From positions 62,001 to 126,000 of the forward strand of contig BCIM01000001.1 of assembly GCA_039545315.1 (NCBI GenBank): DNA of 64,000 bases. The letters are read 5' to 3'. This stretch comes from Kondoa malvinella. Lineage: Eukaryota > Basidiomycota > Agaricostilbomycetes > Agaricostilbales > Kondoaceae. Below are positions 1 through 12,111 of the stretch, in pieces (position 1 is the stretch's first letter; the number at the start of each line of letters is the position of its first letter). Below the pieces are notes generated by a model that was not told the origin of the DNA, did not search any database, and worked only from the letters and a program-made list of their open reading frames with translations. The translations under genes were made by a program, and so were the position numbers.

Positions 1-302
1 GGGGCAAGTAAGTCTGGCGTCTCTTCCCAGACCTCCCAATTTGCTCATGTATATGCGCGTACTCGCGTATAGCCAGAGTCTGTTCTTCAACCCAGAAGCC
101 AACATCAAAGGCAAGTCTGGAATAGCTCCTATCTGTCTTCTGTCTTCTAACACTGGTGTTCAGCCGAAGAATGATAGCTTGCGAAGAGCAGAGGGATGTG
201 TTGGTGTTGGTAGCTGCGAAGTGTTTCAGTGCATGCAAGCAGCGGTTTCCAGGTTGCTCTTGCACCACCAGTCTTCTCGATATTTAGACACGTTATTCCG
301 AA
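1..302. other. Upstream region of TGS1, no gene assigned
   Basis: No convincing coding exon was found here. A gtaagt near position 7 and a ttcccag near position 30 could mark a short intron of a gene lying mostly outside the window or an intron in the 5' leader of the next gene. The open frame from about 41 to 430 lacks family resemblance and overlaps the start of TGS1 in another frame, so it was not called. Confidence 0.4.
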
Positions 303-1473
<1,171 letters not shown>

Positions 1474-1706
1474 GATTTGGTGATTTGCGTGGGCTACCTG
1501 CAGATCTGAAGACATGTCTGTCCGGTGGACGAGGGGACTGTACCACTATGAGCTCAGAGTTAAGTTGAAGTCTGCTTCTATTGCTGTTTGTAGTCGTGCG
1601 GCCTACCCTGCATGCATCATTGCCTTTCAAGTTGCGCATTTCCAAGAGCGTCACATAATTTGTTTCTCATCGCGGACTCGACCATCAAGCGATCTTAAGA
1701 ATAGCC

Positions 1707-2995
1707 ATGGGACCAAAGAGAAAACAGGCGAACGCTGCTATCAAATCTCCTGCAAAGAAGAAACGTGTAGAGAGAGCAGAATCTGCAGAGGACACGCCGA
1801 AACCTGTGACGGCATCGGAGACCAAGGATGTTAAGACGCCTACTGCAAAGCTAAAAGTCTATGAGCCACCTGTACCTATGGAGCCCTTCAGCTTCAGTCT
1901 GTCTTGTTTCTCGGTTGCTGTAGCACACTCTTCTTATGTTGCCTTCCGCATGCCCAGCTGCTCCTCTTCCTACAAGGCATCGCAAGACACACGAGTTTTC
2001 TTTTGCAGATAGCGAAGTAGCTGTATCGAACAACTTCAGGCCGAACGTATCGCCAGAAGAGATGCTGCGTAGAGGTGTGTTTCAATGCTACCATCTGCAA
2101 AGATTGTCTAATCGGCTGAGTCAAAGGTGTCTTTGGCGGTGCATACTTTCGTCCACTCTACTCGTAAGTCGTAGATCAGGCTTCAGAGACATTCTGAGAT
2201 CAAGACAACAGCGCTAAGATGAAGCTTGAATACCATGACGATTGGGAAGACTTGCCTGCTGAATGGTATAGTGGATTAGACGTTGCAAAGGTCCGTCTAC
2301 TGGGTAGATGAATCAGAGCATCACTGACATGTTGGAGCAGATGCTGACCAATTCGGAGCCAGATCCAGATATAAACTGTTTCAAGGTCAAAGTCGGGCAG
2401 GTGAGGTTGTCTTAGTGCACGTTGTTTCTGCTTCTCATCCGTTTCCGATAGTCGATCGAGGACTGGGAGAAAGCAGGCTGGATAGAGCACAAATACGAGT
2501 CAGTTTCGATGTTGGGGAGCGCTTCACTCTTGCTGATCCGAATCAAGCGTTCGAGGCTGGTTTCAGTGGTCCGTCAAAGACTTATATACGCTATATATCG
2601 GCTGACCTCAGGTTCCTAGGTACTGTCGCTTTTACAATGGCCGAAGATGCCCAGACGACGAAAGACAAATCAAACGCTGGGCGAAGCTATCTGGGCAGAA
2701 AGGAGGCAGATGGCGAAGGGTGAGTGATCCACTTAGCCTGTTACCAAGTGCTGATGGCTCGCAGATACTCTTGGGCAAATACGTAGCCGCTCGAGTGAAT
2801 GAAGTACCTCCAGAAGAAGAGGAGAATGTCAGCCCTGGTATACGACAAACTCTGCTTCAGTGGGCCTTTCAAGTAGAGACTGATCATCTGGACTTGTACA
2901 AAGAAGAAAAGGGGATTGTCAGTCCAACCTCGAATAATTTGATGACAAGTAGTGATCTTGCTTTGGCAGCGAGTGCCGAATCATGGAGAAAGTGA
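1707..2995 (+). CDS. Conserved fungal protein of unknown function
   Basis: I do not know a function. The N-terminus (MGPKRKQANAAIKSPAKKKR) is very basic and looks like a nuclear localisation signal. Splicing through about six short introns then gives a conserved core: NFRPNVSPEEMLRRG, VFGGAYFRPLYS, DDWEDLPAEWY, IEDWEKAGWIEHKYD, RGWFQWYCRFYNGRRCPDDE and RQIKRWAKLSGQKGGRWRR, and near the end SPGIRQTLLQWAFQVE. As far as I recall, this aromatic/arginine-rich core occurs in hypothetical proteins of many fungi. The donor of the first intron, somewhere in 1875-1925, is not resolved; its acceptor is at 2008. Several exon joins (2074/2125, W-YCRF) are well determined by frame. The stop is at 2993-2995. 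A nucleic-acid or chromatin role is only a guess from the basic tail. Confidence 0.7.
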
Positions 2996-3406
2996 TGAAG
3001 AGGCCAGAGGGGCAGCGACAGACGAAGACGATAAGGAAGAGCAATCCTCGTAGCAGTGCATCTTGTGCCTGATATGACTTCATTGGCTCGCTGGGCCTGA
3101 TACTTTTTGCCAATTGTATAACAGTGCAGGATATGTACAGAGTATGTAATAACAAAGGGTATGCGCTTGACTCGGCAGCAGCAGTGACGCACTCGCTCGT
3201 GACAAGCCTTATTGAGCCTCAGCCTCTTTTTACCACACCACCGCTCTTTTTGTCTCTCCTTTTCGCCAGACAGTGATCTCGTAGAAAGCCGCGCCAGTCA
3301 AACTACCGGCCGCTGCAAGGATCCGCTTTTCGCAGCCCAATTTTCCCTGACTTCAACTCCAGAGAATAAACACCTCTCGCCGCTTCTCCCTCAAAAATCC
3401 TCAGAC
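2996..3406. promoter_or_regulatory. Intergenic / PP2C promoter region
   Basis: About 410 bp between the stop of the conserved unknown gene and the PP2C start. It holds pyrimidine-rich tracts around 3215-3260 on the plus strand, common in fungal promoters and 5' leaders. No coding exon or RNA gene is evident. Confidence 0.4.
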
Positions 3407-5315
3407 ATGGGTCAAACTCTGAGTGAACCGATAACGCAAAAGCACAGTGACTCTGGTAGCGATGAACGTTTTGCGTATGGTGTCTCTGAAATGCAGGGAT
3501 GGCGTCTAAGTATGTTTTGTTGCACGTCTTCTCGACTCCCCTTTTCTGCTTTGCTTGTGTGGCTGTCCCGGCCTGTGCTCGCTGTACGGACAGAAGAACG
3601 ACTCGAAGAGCTATGGAAAACTGTTGAGAACTTGCGCTGACTTAATTTTCGTTATCTTCCAGCTATGGAAGACGCGCATGCGACGATTCTCGATCTGGAC
3701 AAAAAGCAGTCAACAGACTCGTCGCAACCTGCTTCAAAGGAAAAGATGTCGTTTTTCAGTGTATATGATGGTCACGGAGGTTAGCCGTTTCCTTGAACGC
3801 AGCACGACACCTCACTCAACCGCTCCCGTAGGTTCGACTGTAGCGCGCTTTGCTGGAGACACTGTACATCATAGACTCGCGGGCATCGAAGACTACAAGA
3901 ACAAAAAGTACGAAGCAGCTCTGAAGCGAGCTTTCATTTCGACCGACGAAGACCTCAGAAGTAGTACGGCTTCACATCTGCTGTTCACACTTCAGCGTGG
4001 CTTATGCGTCTTCTTCTAGGTGCGGACTTCCAGAACGACCCATCAGGTTGTACAGCTGTCGTGACGCTTTTGACGCCTGAGGGAAACATTTACTGCGTCC
4101 GTTCCTCCCCAAATCACCTTAAGACACCTTGCTGACATGGTATCGCTTGTAGGCGAATGCTGGTGACTCTCGATCTGTATTGTCGGTCAAGGGCGAAGCA
4201 TTACCAATGTCGTATGATCACAAACCAGTCAACAAGGAAGAAAACGCTCGGATAGTAGCAGCAGGTGGTTTCGTCGAGTTTGGTAGAGTGAACGGTGCGC
4301 TTGGTGTCTTCGCATTCTGGGCAGCTTGACTTACATTCTTCACAAGGCAACCTTGCGCTTTCAAGAGCATTGGGCGATTTCGAATTCAAGCAGAACGGTA
4401 CTTTGTCAGCAGAAAAGCAGGTCGTGACTGCAGATCCAGACGTCATCTTTCACAAACGTACGGACGAGGATGAATTCCTCATACTGGCTTGCGATGGTCA
4501 GTCTGCCCCAATATGATGAGGAAGTTGCGCTTACTGTACAAACAGGTATTTGGGATGTGATGACATCGCAGAACGCAGTCGACTTTATCCGCCGCAAAGC
4601 AGCAGAAAAGCGACCGCTCGACAAGATCTGCGAGGACTTGATTGATCATTGCTTGGCACCAGACTCGGATTGGGGAGGTGTAGGATGCGATAACATGACC
4701 TTGATGGTCGTTGCGATTTTGAACGGGAGAACATTGGATCAGTGGTATGAGTGGATGGCGGAACGAGTGGAAAACAAAGTCGGCTTCAACACACCGACGT
4801 GGGATGAGTTGCCCAACCCGTTCAAATCTCGCGGTAATGCTTCTGGCACAACGCTCGGCAACGTGTCTGGTCCTGCTGGCAATGTTTCTGGCTCGCAAGC
4901 CCCAGAAGGCGGCTGGGCATCTGGATCTTCGGGATCGGACAATCAGCAAGAAGAGGACAATGGGTATGGAGGGACCAGTGTCGTGGTCAGTCAGAATTGA
5001 ACATTGTTGTTGCATTGATATTCGTATTGAGACTCTTTTGCGTGCGCTTGTCAGACCCATGATTTGGATGACGAAGAAGACGATGATGAAAATACTGTTG
5101 CCTCGATCGCTGCTGCTTTGCGGAAAGAAGGCATTCCCGTCACCCCGCGAACAAGTACCAGAGGACAGCAGTCTACGAATGATGAAGTTCCTTCAGACAG
5201 CGTGAAAGCGGAAGGATTGCTTGACAAAGTGACGCTTCCCTATCTTTGCTCTGTAACCTTGGTTGACTGACGGCTAGCTCTCTTTCAACAGTCTGAAGAC
5301 CCTCTAGTCAACTGA
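3407..5315 (+). CDS. PTC2: Protein phosphatase 2C (PTC2/PTC3 type)
   Basis: Mn/Mg-dependent Ser/Thr phosphatase of the PPM family. In yeast, Ptc2/Ptc3 dampen stress MAPK and DNA-damage signalling. The gene starts [14 protein letters not shown], including a Gly-2 that could be myristoylated. Eight introns are predicted. Spliced motifs follow PP2C order: [29 protein letters not shown] (metal-binding Asp), [43 protein letters not shown] and [12 protein letters not shown]. The C-terminal extension of more than 120 residues is Gly/Ser/Asn-rich, then strongly acidic ([11 protein letters not shown]), and ends SEDPLVN in a tiny last exon (5292-5315). The exact paralogue (Ptc2 versus Ptc3) cannot be told. 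It converges on PRE7 with about 200 bp between the stops. Confidence 0.92.
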
Positions 5316-5518
5316 ACTGTCAGTTTTGTATGTGGTAATGGTGTTGTATGAGTTGCATGTGGATGCACAAGGTTGGGTGGTGTCCGGGCACGTAGTTCTT
5401 CCTCTTTTCTAACTCGTGCTGTATGCGGAATAAAGCGTAATATTTTGTCATATTTTGTCATGCGTCGTGTCTCTGCTCTGACGAACGAAGATCCGAATGC
5501 AATTCAACAGAACTAAAC

Positions 5519-6622
5519 TCAATCCCTCTTTAATGGCCTCCTCTGGAACTCCATCGTGACTTTTCCTCCAGATTCAGATGGCGCCTTTATTATCAGCATT
5601 TCCAACCCATCGCCGCTAGACGCTACATGAGAGCGCGTTGACTTAAAGGGTTACAGTGACGTACACCTCAATGTGTCTTTCAGTCGCACCAGTAAATGCA
5701 TCAACCACCAAAGCAGTAACCTTTTCTAGCGGCAAGTTGCTTCTTGCTCCATAGGGTACGAATTTAGGTGTGTTTGGATCAGTGTCGTTCGGGTCATCGA
5801 CCAAGTTCTTTCCGTTAATCTGTCACCAGTCTTAGCTTGCGTCCCCTCTCTGCTGCGAAGAGGTGATGCGAACCTGATTGTCCAAGAAAGGCTGAATGAG
5901 GGATTGCGCTGAACCGGCTGCTCTGCATGATTCGCGCTCGTAAGAACCGACCGGATCGAAGCCATAGACTGCGCCTGTGCCATCTCTGTCGATACCGCCG
6001 AGAACGACGCTGTTTGAGATGATCAGAGCTGATATCAGCGCAGAGGAGAGAACTGACTATGCGTAGTAAGGGAAGAAGCGTTTGCCGTAAAGCATAGTTT
6101 GGACCAAACGAGCGATAGCAGCCAAGTCAGGGTATTTCTGGTGCGTGTGGTAGTACCACTATATTCGCATTAGCCCATACGTTACGACAAGGAAAGAGAT
6201 GTATAGACATACATCCAATCTCATTTTAAGATTCTTGAGCAATGCATTTCCATCAGCCATGAAACCCTGTATCGCGACCGCAACCTAGGGACAGATGTAT
6301 CAGCCGATGCGCCATGACAAGCGAGAGTGAGCGAGACTGACGCTATCGGTCAGCTGATGAATTCTAGGCTGGTACCTCGTTTGAATGTTGTAACCTTGAG
6401 ATTGACGAGTATCGGAAGCGACAATTGCAAAGCCATGTGATGAAATGGAAAGAATAGTGCCTCCGTTGTCTGCGTACACAGGTCAGCGTCTGCTAGCAGG
6501 AAGAGGGAGAGGCGCGAACCATCATAAGGACTGAAGCGACGTTCAGTCGGGTGCGTCACTTCGCCATAAGGCTTGTAAGGCGCTGCTACAGGCTGATATT
6601 GTGGATGAGCTGCAAACGACAT
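5519..6622 (-). CDS. PRE7: 20S proteasome beta-6 subunit (Pre7/PSMB1)
   Basis: Non-catalytic beta subunit of the 20S core. About six introns are inferred. The chain starts [20 protein letters not shown], then [90 protein letters not shown] and [20 protein letters not shown]. It carries no catalytic Thr-1, as expected for beta-6. Without the last intron the frame would end shortly after ERHIEV. A gtacgt donor and a ctag acceptor restore [15 protein letters not shown] and the terminal LKRD, matching the family, so the stop is placed at 5519-5521. An in-frame region upstream of the chosen ATG lacks homology. Rpt4 and PI31 in this window act on the same particle. Confidence 0.94.
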
Positions 6623-7320
6623 GTGTTTCGCTACGAAGTGGTGCTGTGGGAGAGAGAAGCTTGAAACTGTCGTCAGCACTCTTGCCCTCGAACGTCCTTG
6701 TCCGAATATCGTCTGATGAGCTGCTCACTACTGCATTACAACAGTCTCTCTTGCGCCTGACTCGCACACGGGTCCCTTTCGCGCGCGTAGTATTGCTCAA
6801 GTCATGCGACTGCCCATTTCTGCTGTCAGACACCGATGCTGTTCTTTTCTTTCTTCAGTCTTCTACCTCTGTTATTTTGTGTGTGCAAATCTTTGTCGCT
6901 GTGTCGGCCCAGCGTTTGCGATTCGGTTGGAGAACTTCTTCAAGTCGTGAATCGCTCGAACCTACATTGCTGCCTCCGTTCCATCCAGCACTAGGCGTTT
7001 GGCCACTTAAGGCTTATTTCTCTCTACCTAGCTTGTCTTCGATGCGAGACATGACTATGGAAAGGTTGCTCTGGATTGTTCTATACCTGCTGAACGCGCA
7101 AGTAATTCTCAAACAATGGTGAGGGTAATTTTCTCATCCGCCAGGTGGTTGCAGTCGGTACTGGTGAAGCTGCTCTTTCTTCGCAAAGAAGAGCTGCTGG
7201 CTGGTACTCGCATATGTGGAGGCGACACTGCGATAAGCTCCGATAAGAGCCAGACAGCTTAAGGAACTCGCAAAGGCCAATCGATCGTTTAGATGCATAG
7301 CTACACATTTAGTCTGCACA
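6623..7320. promoter_or_regulatory. Shared upstream region of PRE7 and HIS4
   Basis: About 700 bp between the divergent PRE7 and HIS4 starts. I see no credible exon; the long plus-strand open frame (about 6600-7120) has no family features. Two GATAAG motifs lie one helical turn apart (7232-7237 and 7242-7247), about 75 bp before the first HIS4 ATG. They suit a GATA-type nitrogen regulator. One TGACTC core of a Gcn4/CPC1-type site is at 6758-6763. Both are sequence matches only. Confidence 0.4.
7232..7247. promoter_or_regulatory. Pair of GATAAG motifs upstream of HIS4
   Basis: GATAAG occurs at 7232-7237 and again at 7242-7247, same orientation, 10 bp apart, 74-89 bp before the first HIS4 ATG. 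GATA-factor pairs with this spacing are common in nitrogen-regulated fungal promoters. Function is inferred. Confidence 0.45.
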
Positions 7321-10300
7321 ATGCCCATGTTTGATATGAAACCGGAGTCATCGTCCCAAAATTATTGTCGACACGAAACGTCGACGATGCCGCTCTTTTC
7401 GCACTTGCCCTTCCTGCCAGTAGTGACAAAGGATGAAAACAATCAGCTACCAAGCGAAGATCTGCTGCTGCCTTTGGCCAGAATCGCTCCCATCTTGATT
7501 CCAACAGGCGCATTGAAATCTGTCTTGAACGTTCTGCCTTCTTCGTCAGAATATTGGGTCTTGGTCGAAGCTGGTCTGCAAATTGAAGTCCTCATAGCTT
7601 TGTTGGACGCTGGTGCTTCTCGCCTCGTCTCTTCAGACATTTCGCTGCTTGGCCAGATACCAGCAGACAGGCTTGTCCTCGCTCTCAACCCAGAATCGTT
7701 GCAAGAATTAGCAGCTAAAAAGGATGCCTCGACCGTTGCTCAATCTGTTTCTGGCATCTTTCTGGAAACTCCGCTCAACAGCAATTCAGCTGGTTTCGAC
7801 AAAAGTTTGATTGGAACAGCAAGAACGCTGTTAGGTGGGAAAGCAAGTAGAGAAGCAAAGGACATTTACGTGGTTCCTTATGGAGATGCAAGACCTACCC
7901 TCGATCAGCTGGATGCCTTGACAGCAATGCGTCTTGGCACTGTCGCTTGTCTGCCTAGCACCATTCTGTCTGCCCAACCTCCTTCCACCGACTCTACTAC
8001 CACCGCTACAACCTCTCTACCTCCCAAGATGCAAAGCGGCTACCATCTACCTATCGACGTCCTCTTCTTGTCCTCGCTATCCACCGATCGAGACGATGCC
8101 TTGTATGCAACTCTAGTCTCTGCTCAGGGCGAACCACCTCTCGGTCTGGTCTACTCGTCACCTCTTTCCATCTCGCTGTCCATCATCACCTCAAAAGCGA
8201 CTTACCACTCTCGTTCTCGAAACGCCTTATGGATCAAAGGCGCAACTTCTGGAGCCACACAAACCGTTGTTGCTATTAGAAGAGATTGCGATGGAGATGC
8301 ATTGGAATTCATCGTGGATCAGAAACAAGGCACTGGGTTCTGTCACACGCCGAAATCAGCTTCTTGTTTCGGACCAGACATGGGTATCGGCGCATTGGAA
8401 AGGACCATCAGGCAACGACAAGCGGAAGCTCCGGAAGGCAGTTATACCAAAAGGTTGTTTGATAATCCGAACATGCTCGAGGCCAAGATAAGGGAAGAAG
8501 CCGAAGAAGTATGTCAGGCGAGGACTTGGGAAGAGACTCGGGCGGAAGCTGCTGATCTACTCTACTTTTTGCTGGTATGTCCACTTCCACCTAAGCAGTA
8601 TCTTGCTGACTGGTCTTTCCAGGTCCGATGCACCGCTCAAAATGTATCACTACTGGATGTCAAGGCGATCCTGGACCTACGAGCAGGCAAGGTCACTCGA
8701 CGTCCTGGTAATGCCAAAACAGCTTTCATCAAGCCTTCGAACGGCACGACCAACGGATCACACGGATCACAGCCATCTACTTCCGCTTCAGCTACTCTGG
8801 AACAGACAAGCACCAAGCTGCCAGCGGTCATTGAAGGCGTTCCTGCACAACAAGGAGCTAAAGTGAAAGAAGATAGCATTGTCCCGCCTGTCTATGATCT
8901 GTCGACGCTATCAAAAGACCAAAGAGCAGCATTACTGAAAAGACCGCTGATCGAAAGCAAGGAAATGTTGGGTAAAGTCCAACCTATACTCGACCAAGTG
9001 TATGCTCTCCTTCCGAATTGTCAGGTAGCGACTAACGGAAATGCTACAGTAAATCAGACGGAGATGTCGCTCTACGGAAATTCGTCTCTACGCTGGATCG
9101 CTGTGCAGCCGCTGCAGAGCACACTCAGCAGAAACCTTGGGACACTGTACTTCGCGCGCCTTTCTCGCAAGACCTCATGCAGCTTTCAGACGAAACTCGT
9201 AAAGCGATCGATACTGCTTTTGCCAACATTCATCTCTTCCACTCAAAGCAGGTAAGACCCGCTCTTCTGACAAAGTACGCAGCTGAGCGGTTTCCCATTC
9301 AGATGGAGAAGGAGGCCGCTGTGTTGCGAGTAGAGACTATGCCAGGCATTGTGTGCACTCGCTTTGTTCGGCCTATCGATCATGTCGGTCTCTACATTCC
9401 GGGAGGCACCGCTGTGTTACCGTCAACAATGATGATGCTCGGCATTCCAGCTTTGATTGCTGGGTGCAAGCATATCTCGGTCGCAACACCGGCAGACAAG
9501 GATGGGAACGTGCGGCCTGAAATCGTGTACATTGCGCACAAATGTGGTGCTGCGGAGATAGTACGAGCGGTAAGTGCTGCTTTGGTTTCCAGAACTTGGA
9601 CTGACGAGTTCGTTATAGGGTGGTGCTCATGCTGTAGCTGCGATGGCGTATGGCACTCAATCTGCGACCAAAGTAGACAAGATCTTTGGCCCAGGCAATC
9701 AATGGGTCACAGCAGCCAAGATGGCCGTCAGCATGGATTCAGGCTCGAATGTCTCAATTGACATGCCTGCTGGTCCTTCCGAAGTACTTGTAAGCATGTC
9801 AAGCAATGTTACGGGCAATTGTCTGACTGCATCTTCCAGGTCATCGCCGATCGGACGTCTAACCCGATCTTTGTCGCCGCTGATCTCTTGTCACAAGCGG
9901 AACACGGCCCAGACTCCCAAGTCGTTCTGTTAGCAGTCGATTTGGAAGAGGCTCACCTGGAACAAATCAAGGACCAAATCTCGAAACAAGCGCTGGCTTT
10001 ACCGCGAGTCGACATTGTGCGGACATGCATCAGCAAATCACTCATCGTCACTGTCCCTTCAAGAGCAGAAGCGCTCAGATTCAGCAATGACTACGCGCCT
10101 GAGCACTTGATCTTGCATCTAGAAGAGGCAGAAAGCGCTTTAGGCGACATCAACAACGCAGGAAGTGTCTTTGTTGGCGAATGGAGTCCCGAAAGGTGAA
10201 CTTTATCTTTTTGCGTTGTGTTCTACGCCTAACGATTTGGCTTCAGTCTTGGCGACTACGCGTCAGGCACAAACCACACGCTACCGACCTATGGCTATGC

Positions 10301-10469
10301 TAGACAATATTCTGGTGTTTCGACATCGTCTTTCCTGAAGCACATCACCTCGCAAAAGCTGACCAAAGAAGGTCTACAGCTACTAGGACCTACTGTCGAT
10401 CATTTGGCAAGGGTAGAAGGTCTTGATGCTCACGCTCGGGCTGTCACTCTCCGCCTGGCCAACATGTAA
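7321..10469 (+). CDS. HIS4: Trifunctional histidine biosynthesis protein
   Basis: Fused fungal enzyme with phosphoribosyl-AMP cyclohydrolase, phosphoribosyl-ATP pyrophosphatase and histidinol dehydrogenase activities. Domains in order: an N-terminal region; the cyclohydrolase around residues 275-350 ([42 protein letters not shown]); the pyrophosphatase around 355-440 ([30 protein letters not shown]); a low-complexity linker; then the dehydrogenase ([49 protein letters not shown]-like [27 protein letters not shown]). Six introns: 8575-8622, 9000-9049, 9252-9302, 9570-9618, 9790-9839 and 10196-10246. The first and third have lengths divisible by three with no stop codon. The start could be 7321 or the ATG at 7387. 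The protein is about 925-945 aa, longer than yeast His4 because of the linker. Confidence 0.97.
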
Positions 10470-10629
10470 ATCGAGTACATGGGTCCAAGGAAAGTACAGG
10501 GTAAAGTGGGAAATCGTTCTGTAATAGTGAAAATAGCATCTATATATTGGAAAGCATCAATGTGATACTTTACACACGTCAGTAGTACATTATTGTTACA
10601 GGGCATCTAGGATTACATTGCTGGGCTTT

Positions 10630-12020
10630 TCAAGCTTGCGCATCTACAAGGGCCCACTCATCATCATCATCTGCTGAGTCTGCCTTGCTAGCCGCTAGGG
10701 CATCCAGGTTGGTCTGCAAGAGTTGATGGAAATCCAGAGAAATAGTATTCGAGAGGTCTAATGAGGAACAAGAAGGGTGTCTTTGAGGATCCGTCGCTTG
10801 CGCCAAGGCTTGGAGAAGACCTCGTAGAGGTTCATTGGTACTCAGTAGCTCTTGACCAGTTGTCGCGCAGATCCAAGCAATGTTGAACGTGAGCATCGCA
10901 AAAGCCGTCACGAAAGGGATGAGGAGGCGGTCAGTTTGCTTTGATGCGTTGAAGTGCGACAGGGAAGAAGTTGTCGATATGTTGGTAATAGAGGCTGATA
11001 TGTACAGTGGGTACTTGTGCGGCCAGCTAGCGCAGAATCCGTGAGTGATCGAACTACAGGGCCAAGAAGGACCTACTTCTGCTGCCACGGCGTAAGAGCA
11101 GCTGCACGAATGCTGAGCTTTGGACCCGTATTGATGGTGAAGGGCAAGCGAACATCCAGATACAGCGCCATCAAGCGAACAAGATGTGCCGTGTGCGAGA
11201 CAGCAGCCGAAATCTCGTCAGGCAGGAATCCTGTACACAACATAGCATCAGCTTTTGCACGGAGTCTACACTAAAATGCTGACTTTTGATGTCCCCGGTT
11301 GCTGGTAATATGAGACCTCCGATTCTATGCAACTGCGGATCCTTCGTCTCGCCTGCATCTCGCCCAGACAGTTCATCCGCATCGACAGCTTGAACGTTGT
11401 ACGCAGTGAAGGCTTCTTCCAGTAACGCAGCTCTGGTCTGTTGCAAGCGTTTGCCTAGCTCCGAGTATTGAAACTGCGACAAACGGCTGGCTTGGATGAG
11501 TTGAAGTCGAGGATCTTGTTGAGGAGCAGTAGCAGCGACGTGAAGGCTCGAAGCTCGTTGACTGGATAGCTGATTCGACGCAGCTTGCAGCATCGCTCGG
11601 CGTGCGTGATAGTCTTCCCTTCTCTTGCGAAGAGCAGCAGCGGCTTAAATTATAATCAGAGCAGCTACATACTGACCGAATGGTACTGACCCTGCGTCGC
11701 CTGTGTCTTTAGATCGCGAGTCGCACCACTCAGCGAGCTCGTGGATGCTTCCAACCGCTGTTGTTCCGCTCGCTGGCGTCTAAGCGAGTCACGCCTCTGC
11801 CCAGTTGCCGAAGTAGCTACTCTACTTTTGATAGTCTTGATGGAATTCTCGTAGCGTTCGACGAGACTGTGATGCTGTCGGAGCCTATCGACTGAAATCA
11901 GAACTCAAGCTGCTATTTGCACCTCTGAATGCCAGGCTGTTCTACTGACCCTTTGTGCAGACATTGAGGACATATGACGGCTCTTTGGTTAGGCGCCAGG
12001 CAATTGGAACAGTCTGTCAT
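10630..12020 (-). CDS. ATG14: Autophagy PI3-kinase subunit ATG14 (Barkor/UVRAG family)
   Basis: Predicted subunit that directs the Vps34 PI3-kinase complex I to autophagosome formation sites. The first exon encodes MTDCSNCLAPNQRAVICPQC, a paired CxxC zinc-type motif typical of Atg14 N-termini. A basic, arginine/glutamine-rich coiled-coil follows (LRQHHSLVERYENSIKTI, SLRRQRAEQQRLEAS), then the Atg14/UVRAG domain with AAVSHTAHLVRLMALYLDV, RLPFTINTGPKLSIRAAAL and, near the end, LIPFVTAFAMLTFNIAWIC. The C-terminus is acidic (DSADDDDEWALVDAQA). About five introns are needed. The start was chosen because it gives the zinc motif. It lies only 91 bp downstream of the stop of the EI24-like gene on the same strand. 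Vps38/UVRAG is the alternative, but the N-terminal cysteines favour Atg14. Confidence 0.8.
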
Positions 12021-12111
12021 CTTGTCATCGTTTTGAGACAAGCTCTAAATGACGCGTTTGAAGCAAACAACAACGAAGGCAAAATGTCCAATCATCATAC
12101 GCTCATATGTG

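Noticed and set aside
4479..5060. Minus-strand open frame of about 190 codons opposite the PP2C gene
   Set aside because: It lies antisense to well-supported PP2C exons and its content only mirrors their codon pattern.
6601..7122. Long plus-strand open frame between PRE7 and HIS4
   Set aside because: It begins inside the PRE7 start region, is Leu/Ser/Arg-rich with no family motif, and is best explained as promoter sequence.
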